From Moraxellaceae bacterium UBA2032 (GTDB taxonomy: Bacteria > Pseudomonadota > Gammaproteobacteria > Pseudomonadales > Moraxellaceae): a DNA stretch of 7,675 bases. The stretch lies in NCBI GenBank assembly GCA_002333125.1, contig DDBM01000012.1, positions 1,013 to 8,687 of the forward strand, in the 5' to 3' direction. The notes below the pieces were generated by a model, which was not told the origin of the DNA, made no database searches, and worked only from the letters and a program-made list of their open reading frames with translations. The translations under genes and the position numbers were made by a program. Positions 1 through 7,300 of the stretch are shown piece by piece (the first letter of the stretch is position 1; each line of letters starts with the position of its first letter).

Positions 1-1979
1 TCAAGGGTGCTAAAGCTTTCGCCATCTTGTTTAAAACCACCAATCCATTCTTCGCGTGGTGTATGTTCTACAAGCCACGTATAAGGTGAGGCCAAAACCA
101 ATAGGCCGCCAATATGTAAACGCTCATGTATCGCGCTTAAAAATTTACTTGGGCTATATAAACGGTCGATTAAATTGGCGGCTAAAATTAAATCGTAGCC
201 TGTAAATTGAGATTTAAGATTACAAGCATCGCCTTGATAAAATTGCACTTTAGCGCGAGTGTTGTCTAAGCCTAAATCGGCTAAACGACGTTCTTTGTAG
301 CTGACTAATTCGCCTTCTTCACACAAGGTATAACGTAACACGCCTTGCTCGGCCAGTTGTACGCCTTGTTGTACAAAACGCGCCGAAAAATCGATGCCTG
401 TCACTTGTTCAAAGTGGCGTGCTAATTCAAACGTGGCACGGCCAGAGGCGCAACCTAAATCTAAGGCGGAACGTGCTGGACGTTGTACCATATTAGTAAG
501 TGCTAATTTTGCTAAAGCTGCCGAAAAGTTTTCTACACCAAAATAGCTGTCGCCATAATGAAACTCGGCATATTCCGACATAAATTTATCGGTTTCGTAA
601 CGTGAGCTAACAGCGTTTACGGTGTTATTAGTGGCAATGTATCTAAAGCCTGCGTGTTGAAAAAAATGACGGCGGAAAGCATAACGCGAGTCGGCATGGC
701 TTGGATTGCCACACGAAACCCATGAGCCGCCTTTAATGATGTTATGGCGGTCGTCAAAAGTGGGCGTGGTAAAGTCATCATAAATTGGATGAACATCAAA
801 GCCTTCAAATGGGTAAGTGGGCGTTTCTGTCCATTGCCACACATTGCCCACCACATCAAACAAGTCGCCATGTGCAAACTGATTAACAGGGCAAGCAGAG
901 GCATAGTGGTCTAAATGCAAATTAGCATGGCAGGCTTGTTGTGTTTGTGGATGTTGTAAGCCTGAGCGTTGATATAAAAGCTGCCATTCATCTTCGGTAG
1001 GCAGACGAATTGTTTTGCCTTGTTGTTGGCTTAACCATTGGCAAAAAGCGGCTGCTTCGTGGTAGTTGACTTCTACAGGCCAATCCCAACACATTGGCAC
1101 TTCTTGGGTCATTAAACGTAGCAACCATGTGTTATCTTTTTTACGCCAAAAAGTGGGGTGCGTCGCTGCGCTAAAATTACGCCACGCCCAGCCTTCGGGT
1201 GTCCAATACTCGGCTTGTTGGTAGCCTTGAGCCTCTACAAAGGCCAAAAATTCCTGATTACTCACTAAATAACGACTTGCTTCAAATGGCGCAATATCGG
1301 CCTGATGATGGCCGTATTCGTTATCCCAACCATAAAAATCATTATCTTTAGATTTGCCTAAATTTACTTGTCCTTGCTCAATAGCCACTAATTGATTATT
1401 AGGTGCTGCACCTGTTTGTAGGCAGGGTTGCCATGCTGGGTGATTTTTGACATAAGACAAATCATGTTGACGAATCAACACGGAGGAGGTTTCGAGATGA
1501 ATTCGCTCATGTTCAATCCCCATAATAATTGCCCACCACGGATTTTGCCAATTAATGGGTAAGGTGAGGGGAGACTCTAAAATAAGTTGACTCACAAGGT
1601 TGCGGACTTGCTGACGGTACGCTTTAACCTCGCTAACGCTTGGCCAGTCGTAATGGGCATCGTTAAGGTCATCCCAACTCATTTCGTCCACGCCTACGGC
1701 AAACATAGATTCAAAACGTGGATTGATACGTTGGTCGATTAAATGGACTAATAACAGTTTGTTAACAAAAAATGTGGCGGTATGGCCTAAATAAAAAATT
1801 AAGGGATGACGTAAAGAGATAGGCTTTTTGAAATAGGCTTCTTGGTTGGCTAAGGTGTCAAATAACGATTCGTAGCGGTCAAAGGTATCTAAAAAATAAT
1901 GTAATAATTCTTGGCGTTTGGCTTGAGGGTTATCGCCTGTTAATACAGGGCTACGGCTAAAAAGATGATGTGGAGTCAT
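1..1979 (-). CDS. ovoA: OvoA: 5-histidylcysteine sulfoxide synthase fused to mercaptohistidine N-methyltransferase (3' end cut by window)
   Basis: OvoA is a cytoplasmic iron enzyme that joins cysteine to the imidazole C5 of histidine with O2, giving 5-histidylcysteine sulfoxide. Its C-terminal domain methylates the mercaptohistidine formed after C-S lyase action, completing ovothiol. I read 659 codons from the ATG at 1979 with no stop before the window edge; the family is about 700 residues, so only the extreme C-terminus is missing. Visible order: DinB-like helical domain (about 20-170) with H66 in LGHTATFF and the HX3HXE iron motif H157/H161/E163; FGE-sulfatase-like domain (about 195-440) with GNVWQW at 378-383 and GGSW at 417-420; SAM methyltransferase domain with DLGCASG at 507-513 and the OvoA-typical SPYTWL at 631-636. 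The methyltransferase fusion separates it from EgtB of ergothioneine synthesis. A weak GAGAG Shine-Dalgarno at 1985-1989 supports the start, and the conserved N-terminus begins within about ten residues of it. The partner C-S lyase (OvoB) is not in the window. Confidence 0.93.
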   Translation of the reverse strand, partial: MTPHHLFSRSPVLTGDNPQAKRQELLHYFLDTFDRYESLFDTLANQEAYFKKPISLRHPLIFYLGHTATFFVNKLLLVHLIDQRINPRFESMFAVGVDEMSWDDLNDAHYDWPSVSEVKAYRQQVRNLVSQLILESPLTLPINWQNPWWAIIMGIEHERIHLETSSVLIRQHDLSYVKNHPAWQPCLQTGAAPNNQLVAIEQGQVNLGKSKDNDFYGWDNEYGHHQADIAPFEASRYLVSNQEFLAFVEAQGYQQAEYWTPEGWAWRNFSAATHPTFWRKKDNTWLLRLMTQEVPMCWDWPVEVNYHEAAAFCQWLSQQQGKTIRLPTEDEWQLLYQRSGLQHPQTQQACHANLHLDHYASACPVNQFAHGDLFDVVGNVWQWTETPTYPFEGFDVHPIYDDFTTPTFDDRHNIIKGGSWVSCGNPSHADSRYAFRRHFFQHAGFRYIATNNTVNAVSSRYETDKFMSEYAEFHYGDSYFGVENFSAALAKLALTNMVQRPARSALDLGCASGRATFELARHFEQVTGIDFSARFVQQGVQLAEQGVLRYTLCEEGELVSYKERRLADLGLDNTRAKVQFYQGDACNLKSQFTGYDLILAANLIDRLYSPSKFLSAIHERLHIGGLLVLASPYTWLVEHTPREEWIGGFKQDGESFSTL

Positions 1980-2033
1980 TGTGGCTCTCAAAATTAGTTA
2001 AAAATTATTAGGGTTTAGGTGTTTGTTTAAATT

Positions 2034-2057
2034 GTCCCTTCGACTCCGCTCAGGGGG
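2034..2057. repeat. REP-like GC-rich repeat upstream of ovoA
   Basis: The core at 2036-2055 begins CCCTTCGACTCC and ends GCTCAGGG, with outer CCCT/AGGG arms that pair and an interrupted inner pairing. On the minus strand it reads CCCTGAGCGGAGTCGAAGGG. I recognise this TGAGC...TCGAAGGG type of motif from memory as a short dispersed intergenic repeat in many bacterial genomes. Its GC content contrasts sharply with the AT-rich sequence on both sides. It ends 55 bases before the ovoA start codon, so it may lie in the ovoA leader. Only one copy is visible here, so the repeat status is inferred by recognition. Confidence 0.5.
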
Positions 2058-2137
2058 CGTTAGGGAGTAGCAAGATTTAGACGTTTTAAATGCTGATATG
2101 TTTTGTAACGCAGAAAGTTTATTTTGTCTATGTTGCA

Positions 2138-2159
2138 GGAGCTAAACAGAGTTAGCCCC
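2138..2159. other. Imperfect hairpin in the ovoA upstream region
   Basis: GGAGCTAA (2138-2145) and TTAGCCCC (2152-2159) form an 8-position stem with one mismatch around the 6-base loop ACAGAG. Neither strand has a T-run directly after it, so it does not look like an intrinsic terminator. On the minus strand it would fall in a long ovoA leader if transcription starts upstream of about 2160. No function is assigned. Confidence 0.35.
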
Positions 2160-2230
2160 AAAGCAATTAAAATGCGATTTGAATAGTTAAAACACTTAAT
2201 TTGAGCATCTAAAAATAGACAAATACCACC

Positions 2231-2248
2231 GACTAGCTAATGCTAGTC
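2231..2248 (-). terminator. Perfect 7-bp hairpin, possible terminator of the desaturase transcript
   Basis: GACTAGC (2231-2237), loop TAAT, GCTAGTC (2242-2248) form a perfect stem, which could be lengthened by ACC (2228-2230) and GGT (2251-2253) across a two-base bulge. Read on the minus strand it lies about 55 bases past the desaturase stop codon and is followed by GGTGGTATTTGTCTATTTTT, which is T-rich but lacks an immediate U-tract. It is therefore a weak or atypical intrinsic terminator. The other readings are a palindromic protein-binding site or an mRNA 3'-end stabiliser. Confidence 0.4.
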
Positions 2249-2303
2249 AGGGTAATTGCTGTTAGGCGTGTTTTTTGTAGGTGTTGTTTGGGGGGAGGAC
2301 TAA

Positions 2304-3218
2304 TTAAACTTCAATCGCTCCATTGGTTTTATTATCAAGCTCGATGGGTTTGCGGCTAAATATGCCAATAATGGGTGTGCCATGCGCTCGCATGATGGGT
2401 TCAATTTCTTGGTGTAATTTGTGATAACGGTAAAAAGGCACTCGCGGAAACAAATGATGAATTGAGTGCAGGTTTTGACCTAACCAAATCCATTCAAAAG
2501 GTTTCATCCAAACAGGCATAATCAGACTATTGGTGTTTTGATAACGCTTTGGCTCTTTGTAAGGTAAGTGAGGGCGATAAGCAAACCAATAAGCGGTAAA
2601 AAAGCCACCTAAAACGTACCCACCTAAAATAACCAGTGCAGCCCAAGCTTGATTTACCAATGCAATAAAAACGACTCGCCAAGCAATAGAAACTGTTAAT
2701 TCTACACAGTAAACGACGCGCTCTTTTGTGGTGGCACGACTCCAGTGATTGAGTACAAAAAAAGTATTTTGAATCCAAACAAATTTAAAAATAGTCATAA
2801 AGGCTTGGATTATTCCTTTACCTAAGCCATGAATAACAAAATCTGGGTCTTTATCGGGCTGATTGGTATAGCGATGATGGGTAAAGTGTTCGAGTTGATG
2901 CGATGCGTAAGGAATGGCAATAATCGGGGCAACAAGATAGCCGCAAAGATTATTAAGCCAAGTTAATGACTCATTATTACCATTAATGTTTTTATGAGCC
3001 GCTTCGTGCAAGGGCGTATAAGAGGCATAAGTCAGCACCGCCAAGATAATAATAGCCGCCCACGTTGGCACAAAACCTTGAGCATATAAAATCAAGTGAG
3101 TCATAAAAGCTGTCACAACCAAGGCAGTCAGTATCATGGTTGGCCATGCCACATTTCCCATGTGTTTTTGCGCGGCAGAAATAGCTTTTTTATTAAGCGA
3201 AGCAAGATGTTCGGACAT
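2304..3218 (-). CDS. Membrane fatty-acid-desaturase-family protein (di-iron, three His boxes)
   Basis: This 304-residue integral membrane protein carries the three histidine clusters that hold the di-iron centre of the FA_desaturase superfamily: HEAAH at 71-75, HFTHH at 111-115 (with a nearby H107) and HSIHH at 251-255. Hydrophobic segments lie at about 25-48, 52-70, 88-105, 135-157, and between 175 and 212, consistent with an inner-membrane enzyme whose His boxes face the cytoplasm. It would insert a double bond or hydroxyl group using O2 and an electron donor. The donor is not encoded here and there is no fused cytochrome b5 or ferredoxin domain. The substrate cannot be read from the sequence: a fatty acyl chain is most likely, but the third-box context (HHLFPRVPFYRYH) also recalls CrtR-like carotenoid hydroxylases. 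Length is normal and all boxes are intact. The ATG at 3218 has a weak GAGAA Shine-Dalgarno. The gene is divergent from the AraC-type gene, its probable regulator. Confidence 0.87.
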   Translation of the reverse strand: MSEHLASLNKKAISAAQKHMGNVAWPTMILTALVVTAFMTHLILYAQGFVPTWAAIIILAVLTYASYTPLHEAAHKNINGNNESLTWLNNLCGYLVAPIIAIPYASHQLEHFTHHRYTNQPDKDPDFVIHGLGKGIIQAFMTIFKFVWIQNTFFVLNHWSRATTKERVVYCVELTVSIAWRVVFIALVNQAWAALVILGGYVLGGFFTAYWFAYRPHLPYKEPKRYQNTNSLIMPVWMKPFEWIWLGQNLHSIHHLFPRVPFYRYHKLHQEIEPIMRAHGTPIIGIFSRKPIELDNKTNGAIEV

Positions 3219-3240
3219 AATCGTTTCTCATAAAGTGCAT

Positions 3241-3261
3241 ACTACCAATTTACTGGGTAGT
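3241..3261. repeat. Inverted repeat ACTACC-N9-GGTAGT in the desaturase promoter region
   Basis: ACTACC (3241-3246) and GGTAGT (3256-3261) are exact reverse complements separated by nine bases, lying 23-43 bases upstream of the desaturase start codon. A dyad of this size could be an operator for a dimeric repressor, or a hairpin at the 5' end of the desaturase mRNA. It overlaps the proximal copy of the direct repeat, so the two readings compete. Confidence 0.4.
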
Positions 3262-3282
3262 TAATTACTATTACAGGGCAAT
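3250..3282. promoter_or_regulatory. Candidate AraC-type operator: two TTACWGGGYART half-sites 21 bp apart
   Basis: TTACTGGGTAGT (3250-3261) and TTACAGGGCAAT (3271-3282) match at 9 of 12 positions, and their starts are exactly 21 bases apart, two turns of the helix. AraC/XylS proteins have two helix-turn-helix motifs per monomer and typically bind tandem direct repeats with about this spacing. The site lies 32-64 bases upstream of the desaturase ATG, close enough to overlap or abut its -35 region. I infer that the adjacent AraC-type protein binds here; the sequence shows only the repeat. Confidence 0.5.
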
Positions 3283-3339
3283 AGAAGCCTTTGTGCTTGC
3301 TTTAATGGCCACGCACCTAAACGCTATTTGTTTTTTGGA

Positions 3340-3345
3340 TATAAT
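3340..3345 (+). promoter_or_regulatory. Consensus -10 box (TATAAT) immediately upstream of the regulator gene
   Basis: TATAAT is a perfect sigma-70 -10 hexamer ending only five bases before the ATG at 3351. Transcription normally begins 6-8 bases after the -10, so the transcript would start at or next to the A of the start codon and have almost no leader. The -35 position 17 bases upstream (CTAAAC) is a poor match to TTGACA, so the promoter would be weak or activator-dependent. TATAAT can occur by chance in AT-rich DNA. Confidence 0.45.
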
Positions 3346-3350
3346 TTTGC

Positions 3351-4364
3351 ATGTCTATGATTGAGCCGATTCTTCATCCTGTGGTTATTAGCCAAGTGAT
3401 GGTTAACTTTGCGGCAAGCTTTGGCGTTGATAAAGAAACCTGCTTGCTTGGCACTTCTATTTCTGAGGCACAGTTACATGACAGCGAGGCATTAATTGCT
3501 CGTTCGCAAGAAATGAAACTGGTTGAAAATTTAATATTAGCTCTACCCAATGAGCCAGCCTTAGGCTTTAGATTAGGCTTGCAATACAGTGTTTCTACGT
3601 TTGGCGTATGGGGTTTTGCACTGCGAACCAGTCAAACATTGCGCCAAGCTGCTGCTATTGCGCTGCGCTATTTACCACTTAGCACCGCCTATTGTGGTAT
3701 GCAAACCTTAAATGAAAAGGGCTATTTTTATATCTTGTTTGACGCAAATGGCATTCCGAGTCCTTTGCGTAGTTTTTTGTTAGAAAGAGATATTGCAACA
3801 GGCGTTAATTTAATCAACGAGCTAAGTTTGGCAGGGGTAAAACTGTCAAAAATAGAGTTTCAAGGTGCGCCACCCAATTATGCTAGCGATATTGAAGCCT
3901 TAATTGGCGTTAAACCTGTTTACCACAGCCCACACAATGCGCTGGGGGTCACGATTGAAGAAGCTGACCGCTTATTGCCTACCTATGATTTGCAACTGGT
4001 AAGACTCATGGGTGACCAGTGTCGTCAACAATTGGAGCGCAGGCAACAAACAGGCGTGACGGGGCAAGTACGACAACAAATATTAGGCTCGTTAGGGTTG
4101 GTTGCTTCGGTTGAAGAAGTGGCAAAAGCCCTTGCTATGTCGCCGCGAAGCCTGCGCCGTAAACTCGAAAGTGAAAACACCAATTACAAAAACTTGCTAG
4201 ACCAAGAACGACAACAAATCGCGCAACAATTATTGCACGGCAGTAATATGAAATTGGACGAATTGGCATTTCATCTGGGATATACCGATACCGCGAGTTT
4301 TTCACGCGCTTTTAGGCGTTGGAAAGGCTGCTCACCTGGTGAGTTTAGAAATTCAAAAAAATAA
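3351..4364 (+). CDS. AraC-family transcriptional regulator with an Arabinose_bd-like N-terminal domain
   Basis: This 337-residue cytoplasmic regulator has an N-terminal ligand-sensing/dimerisation domain of the Arabinose_bd type (about 20-205; compare GFRLGLQ at 72-78 and FGVWGFALRTSQTLRQA at 84-100). A C-terminal AraC DNA-binding domain (about 240-334) follows. The two helix-turn-helix motifs are VEEVAKALAMSPRSLRRKL at 254-272 and LDELAFHLGYTDTASFSRAF around 302-321, with the family signature GCSPGEFR at 326-333. Length is normal for this class. The start is uncertain by two codons: ATG at 3351 or ATG at 3357. No good Shine-Dalgarno precedes either (only GGAT at 3337-3340), and TATAAT at 3340-3345 suggests a leaderless message. 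Conserved family sequence begins by residue 7, so a much later start is unlikely. It is divergent from the desaturase gene, its most likely target. The inducer is unknown; by analogy it may be a fatty acid or other lipid. Confidence 0.92.
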   Translation: MSMIEPILHPVVISQVMVNFAASFGVDKETCLLGTSISEAQLHDSEALIARSQEMKLVENLILALPNEPALGFRLGLQYSVSTFGVWGFALRTSQTLRQAAAIALRYLPLSTAYCGMQTLNEKGYFYILFDANGIPSPLRSFLLERDIATGVNLINELSLAGVKLSKIEFQGAPPNYASDIEALIGVKPVYHSPHNALGVTIEEADRLLPTYDLQLVRLMGDQCRQQLERRQQTGVTGQVRQQILGSLGLVASVEEVAKALAMSPRSLRRKLESENTNYKNLLDQERQQIAQQLLHGSNMKLDELAFHLGYTDTASFSRAFRRWKGCSPGEFRNSKK

Positions 4365-4367
4365 GGT

Positions 4368-4386
4368 GTTTAACCTGAGTTAAAAC
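4368..4386 (-). terminator. Weak hairpin in the convergent gap, possible terminator of the SNF2 gene
   Basis: GTTTAAC (4368-4374), loop CTGA, GTTAAAAC (4379-4386) form a 7-bp AT-rich stem with one bulged A. Read on the minus strand it overlaps the SNF2-family stop codon and is followed within a few bases by TTATTTTTTT, giving the layout of an intrinsic terminator with a weak stem. The T-run is the complement of the last lysine codons of the regulator gene. On the plus strand no T-run follows, so termination of the regulator transcript here is not supported. Confidence 0.35.
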
Positions 4387-7300
4387 GTCTCAAATAAATT
4401 CATCATATCTTCTTCTGAGAGTTTAATATCCTGTTCTTTGTCGTGGCTAAGAATCGATTGTGCTAACTGTGCTTTGTTTTTTTGCAAGGCTAAAATCTTT
4501 TCTTCAATACTTTGATTGGTAATGAGTTTATACACAAAGACAGGCTTATCTTGACCAATACGCCATGCACGGTCAGAGGCTTGGTCTTCTGCCGCAGGAT
4601 TCCACCACGGGTCATAATGAATCACGGTATCAGCCGCCGTTAAATTAAGCCCAACACCACCTGCCTTTAGGCTAATTAAAAAGACAGGCACTTGTCCTGA
4701 TTGAAAGGCATTAATGGCTTCTTCGCGTTTTTTGGTTTGACCTGTCAGTTTAACAAAGTCAATTTTTTGCTTGTTAAGATTGTCTTCAATCAGTGTCAGC
4801 ATGGTGGTAAATTGCGAAAAAATCAAAATTTTGCGACCTTCTTCGACCATCTCGGTCACCATGTCAAGTAACTGTTCTAGCTTGGCCGAATTGGCTTTAC
4901 TTGATGCAATTTTTTCTAGCTTTAATAAGCTCGGATGACAGCAGACTTGGCGTAATTTTAACAAGGCATCTAAAATCAAAATTTGGCTACGTTTAAAGCC
5001 TTGTTTGGCAATAATATCTTGAATACTACTTTGCATGGCCACCCGAACCGCCTCATACAATTTAGATTGAGCTTCGTTCATGTCAATATTGACTTCGATA
5101 GTTGTTTTGGGCGGTAACTCTTTGGCAACATCGACTTTTAAACGGCGTAACATAAAGGGTTTAATGCGATTAACCAGTTTTTGGCGTAATTGATTATCGC
5201 CTTGTTTTTCGATGGGATGGCGATATTTTTTATTAAACACGTCTTGGCTAGACAAAAAACCAGGCATTAAAAAGTAAAACAAAGACCATAATTCGCCTAA
5301 GTGGTTTTCCATCGGTGTACCTGTTAAACATAAACGATGTTTAGCATCTAACTGACGTACCACGTGTGCTGCTTTGGCCTGTGGGTTTTTAATGTTTTGC
5401 GCTTCATCCAAAATCAACAAATGATAACTGTATTTATTTAATACTTCTTCATCACGCGCTAACAGGGGGTAGGTGCTTAACACAATATCGTATTGGTCAA
5501 TTTTATCAAAATCTTGGTGACGGTTTTGCCCTTGCAATACTAATACTTTTAAATCAGGGGTAAATTTTTGGGCTTCTCTCAACCAATTATACATTAATGA
5601 GGTGGGGGCAATAATTAGGGCGGGTTTGTTAGCTAAATGACCTGCTTGTTTTTCGAGTAAAATATGTGCCAAGGTTTGCGCGGTTTTGCCTAAGCCCATA
5701 TCGTCAGCCAAAATGCCGCCGTGTTCGGTGTCGCGTAAAAACTGTAGCCAACCTAAACCTTGTTGTTGGTAGGGGCGTAACTCGCCGTTAAAGCCTTGAG
5801 GGGTGGGGAGTTGTTGTTGATAACCTTGTTTGAGTTTGTTGGCAAATTGGGTGAGTCGCTCATTGTTTTGCCACGGCATACCTAATAAGTGCTGTAGCTC
5901 AAGTATATGTGCCGCATCATACCTGTCGATGCCGTGACTATCTTGCTGCAATAAATGCCCTAAATGCAGCAAAATGGGTTTAATGTCTTTGATTAAAATC
6001 GCCAAATCGGGTTGGTTGTTGCCCAGTTGAAAACTAAAAAAACCATCGTCATTTAATTTTTCTAAATTATCGGGCTTAAGCAAGGCAGGATTGTTTTGAA
6101 TTAACCCTGTGAGCAAGTCCTTTAAATTAATCACATTGCCTTGTTGGTCTTGAATGGTTGCGCCAAGCTCAAACCAGTTTTGTTGAGAGCTAGACTCATT
6201 TAAAGAAAACTCAATGTGTTGTGCCGCTTGCAGATTAAAAATACTGTCTTGCAGGTGTTCAATTTTCCAGCCGAGTGCTTGTATTTGGTTGGTAGGAATA
6301 ATGTGCTGACTCCAATCATCCAAGTTGGCACACACAAGAGCGGCGTTGGGTTTGTTTGCTAAATATCGGCTTGCAGGATGTTGACTTGCCCATTGCAGCG
6401 AGGCAATGAGTTTTTGTAATTTGGTGATGTGTTGTTTTTCTTGTTTGACATCCCTAAATTGCCGAACGGTTTGGCCTTGCTGTTTGCCGATAAAAAAGGC
6501 TTTTGTGCTGTTGGCCTTAATGCGTCCACTGTCATAATCAAAACAGACTTCGGCTAAACCTTGCCCGTTATCTAACATAAAATTCATTAAGTTATCAAAA
6601 TCACCAAAGCGTAATACAGGCGTACATGCGCCATAAACATCGGTTATTTGTTGCGCAGCTTTGCTGGGTGGTAGGCTTTTGGTGGCGGGATTGGTTTGTA
6701 AAATCTCGCTAACCTCATTGATTAAACTGCTAGGAATAGGGGGCATATTGAGCAGTTTATGAATGACATCGGCTGTATAGGGGGTGTTTAATTCGCCCAT
6801 AGTTAAGGTGTCTAAATCAAGATAGCTCAACGGGCGAGTGTAAATAATGCGAATGTTTTTGGGTGGTGGTGTATTGTTGGTATGAGTTAGGTTTAGGGTG
6901 AGTTTTTCGGTTTGTTGCTGTGTGTTGTATTGCCATTGAAAGTCAACAGCATAAACGGTCTCTGACCATGATAAGGGCTTGTTGTTTTGATGATGTTGCC
7001 AATAGCAATCCCCACTTTGTATGAGCTGTTTAAAAACGTCTAAAGACATATTTTGCAGGGTTAAATCGGAATAATACGCATAGATGTTTTCTTTGTTGAG
7101 TGAAGCATGGTTATAAATTAAGGTAAATAACGTGCGCTCATGCTTGGGCATGGCAATTTTATAATACAAAATATTATCAAACGTGCTATAGCTTTTGGCT
7201 TCTTTAATTTCGCCGTCTTTGTTGCGGCGTACCTTAAAAACAGAGGTGCTTAATTTGTGTGTTTGTGTGAGTACATAAATAAATTGTCTGGCGTTTTCGG

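Larger units (their letters stand above)
1980..2303. other. Gene-free stretch between the desaturase gene and ovoA
   Basis: I find no credible coding region in these 324 bases. The stretch holds a GC-rich REP-like repeat (2034-2057), an imperfect hairpin (2138-2159) and a perfect 7-bp hairpin (2231-2248), all in AT-rich sequence. It must contain the 3' end of the desaturase transcript and, if ovoA is transcribed on its own, the ovoA promoter and leader. I could not pick a convincing -35/-10 pair for ovoA; the A/T-rich sequence at 1990-2033 offers only weak TAATAAT-like matches on the minus strand. The size of the gap argues against tight co-translation of the two genes. Confidence 0.7.
3219..3350. 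promoter_or_regulatory. Divergent promoter region between the desaturase and the AraC-type regulator
   Basis: These 132 bases must contain the start signals for both divergent genes. They hold a direct repeat with a 21-base period (3250-3282), an overlapping inverted repeat (3241-3261) and a consensus TATAAT just before the regulator's ATG. On the desaturase side the -10 is uncertain: TAGTAT (3244-3239 on the minus strand) is one candidate, without a good TTGACA at the expected spacing. A poor -35 is what an activator-dependent promoter would show. Confidence 0.6.

Noticed and set aside
617..904. Open frame of 95 codons on one strand
   Set aside because: It lies inside the ovoA coding region, where the correct minus-strand frame gives clear FGE-domain motifs (GNVWQW, GGSW); its own product shows no recognisable features.
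2527..2778. Open frame of 83 codons on the minus strand
   Set aside because: It overlaps the desaturase in another frame; the desaturase frame carries all three His boxes.
1980..3218. Desaturase and ovoA as one tight operon
   Set aside because: They share a strand, but the 324-base gap with a hairpin and a repeat argues against it; a read-through transcript is possible but not shown.
4365..4400. Intrinsic terminator for the regulator gene on the plus strand
   Set aside because: The hairpin at 4368-4386 is AT-rich and is not followed by a T-run on the plus strand.
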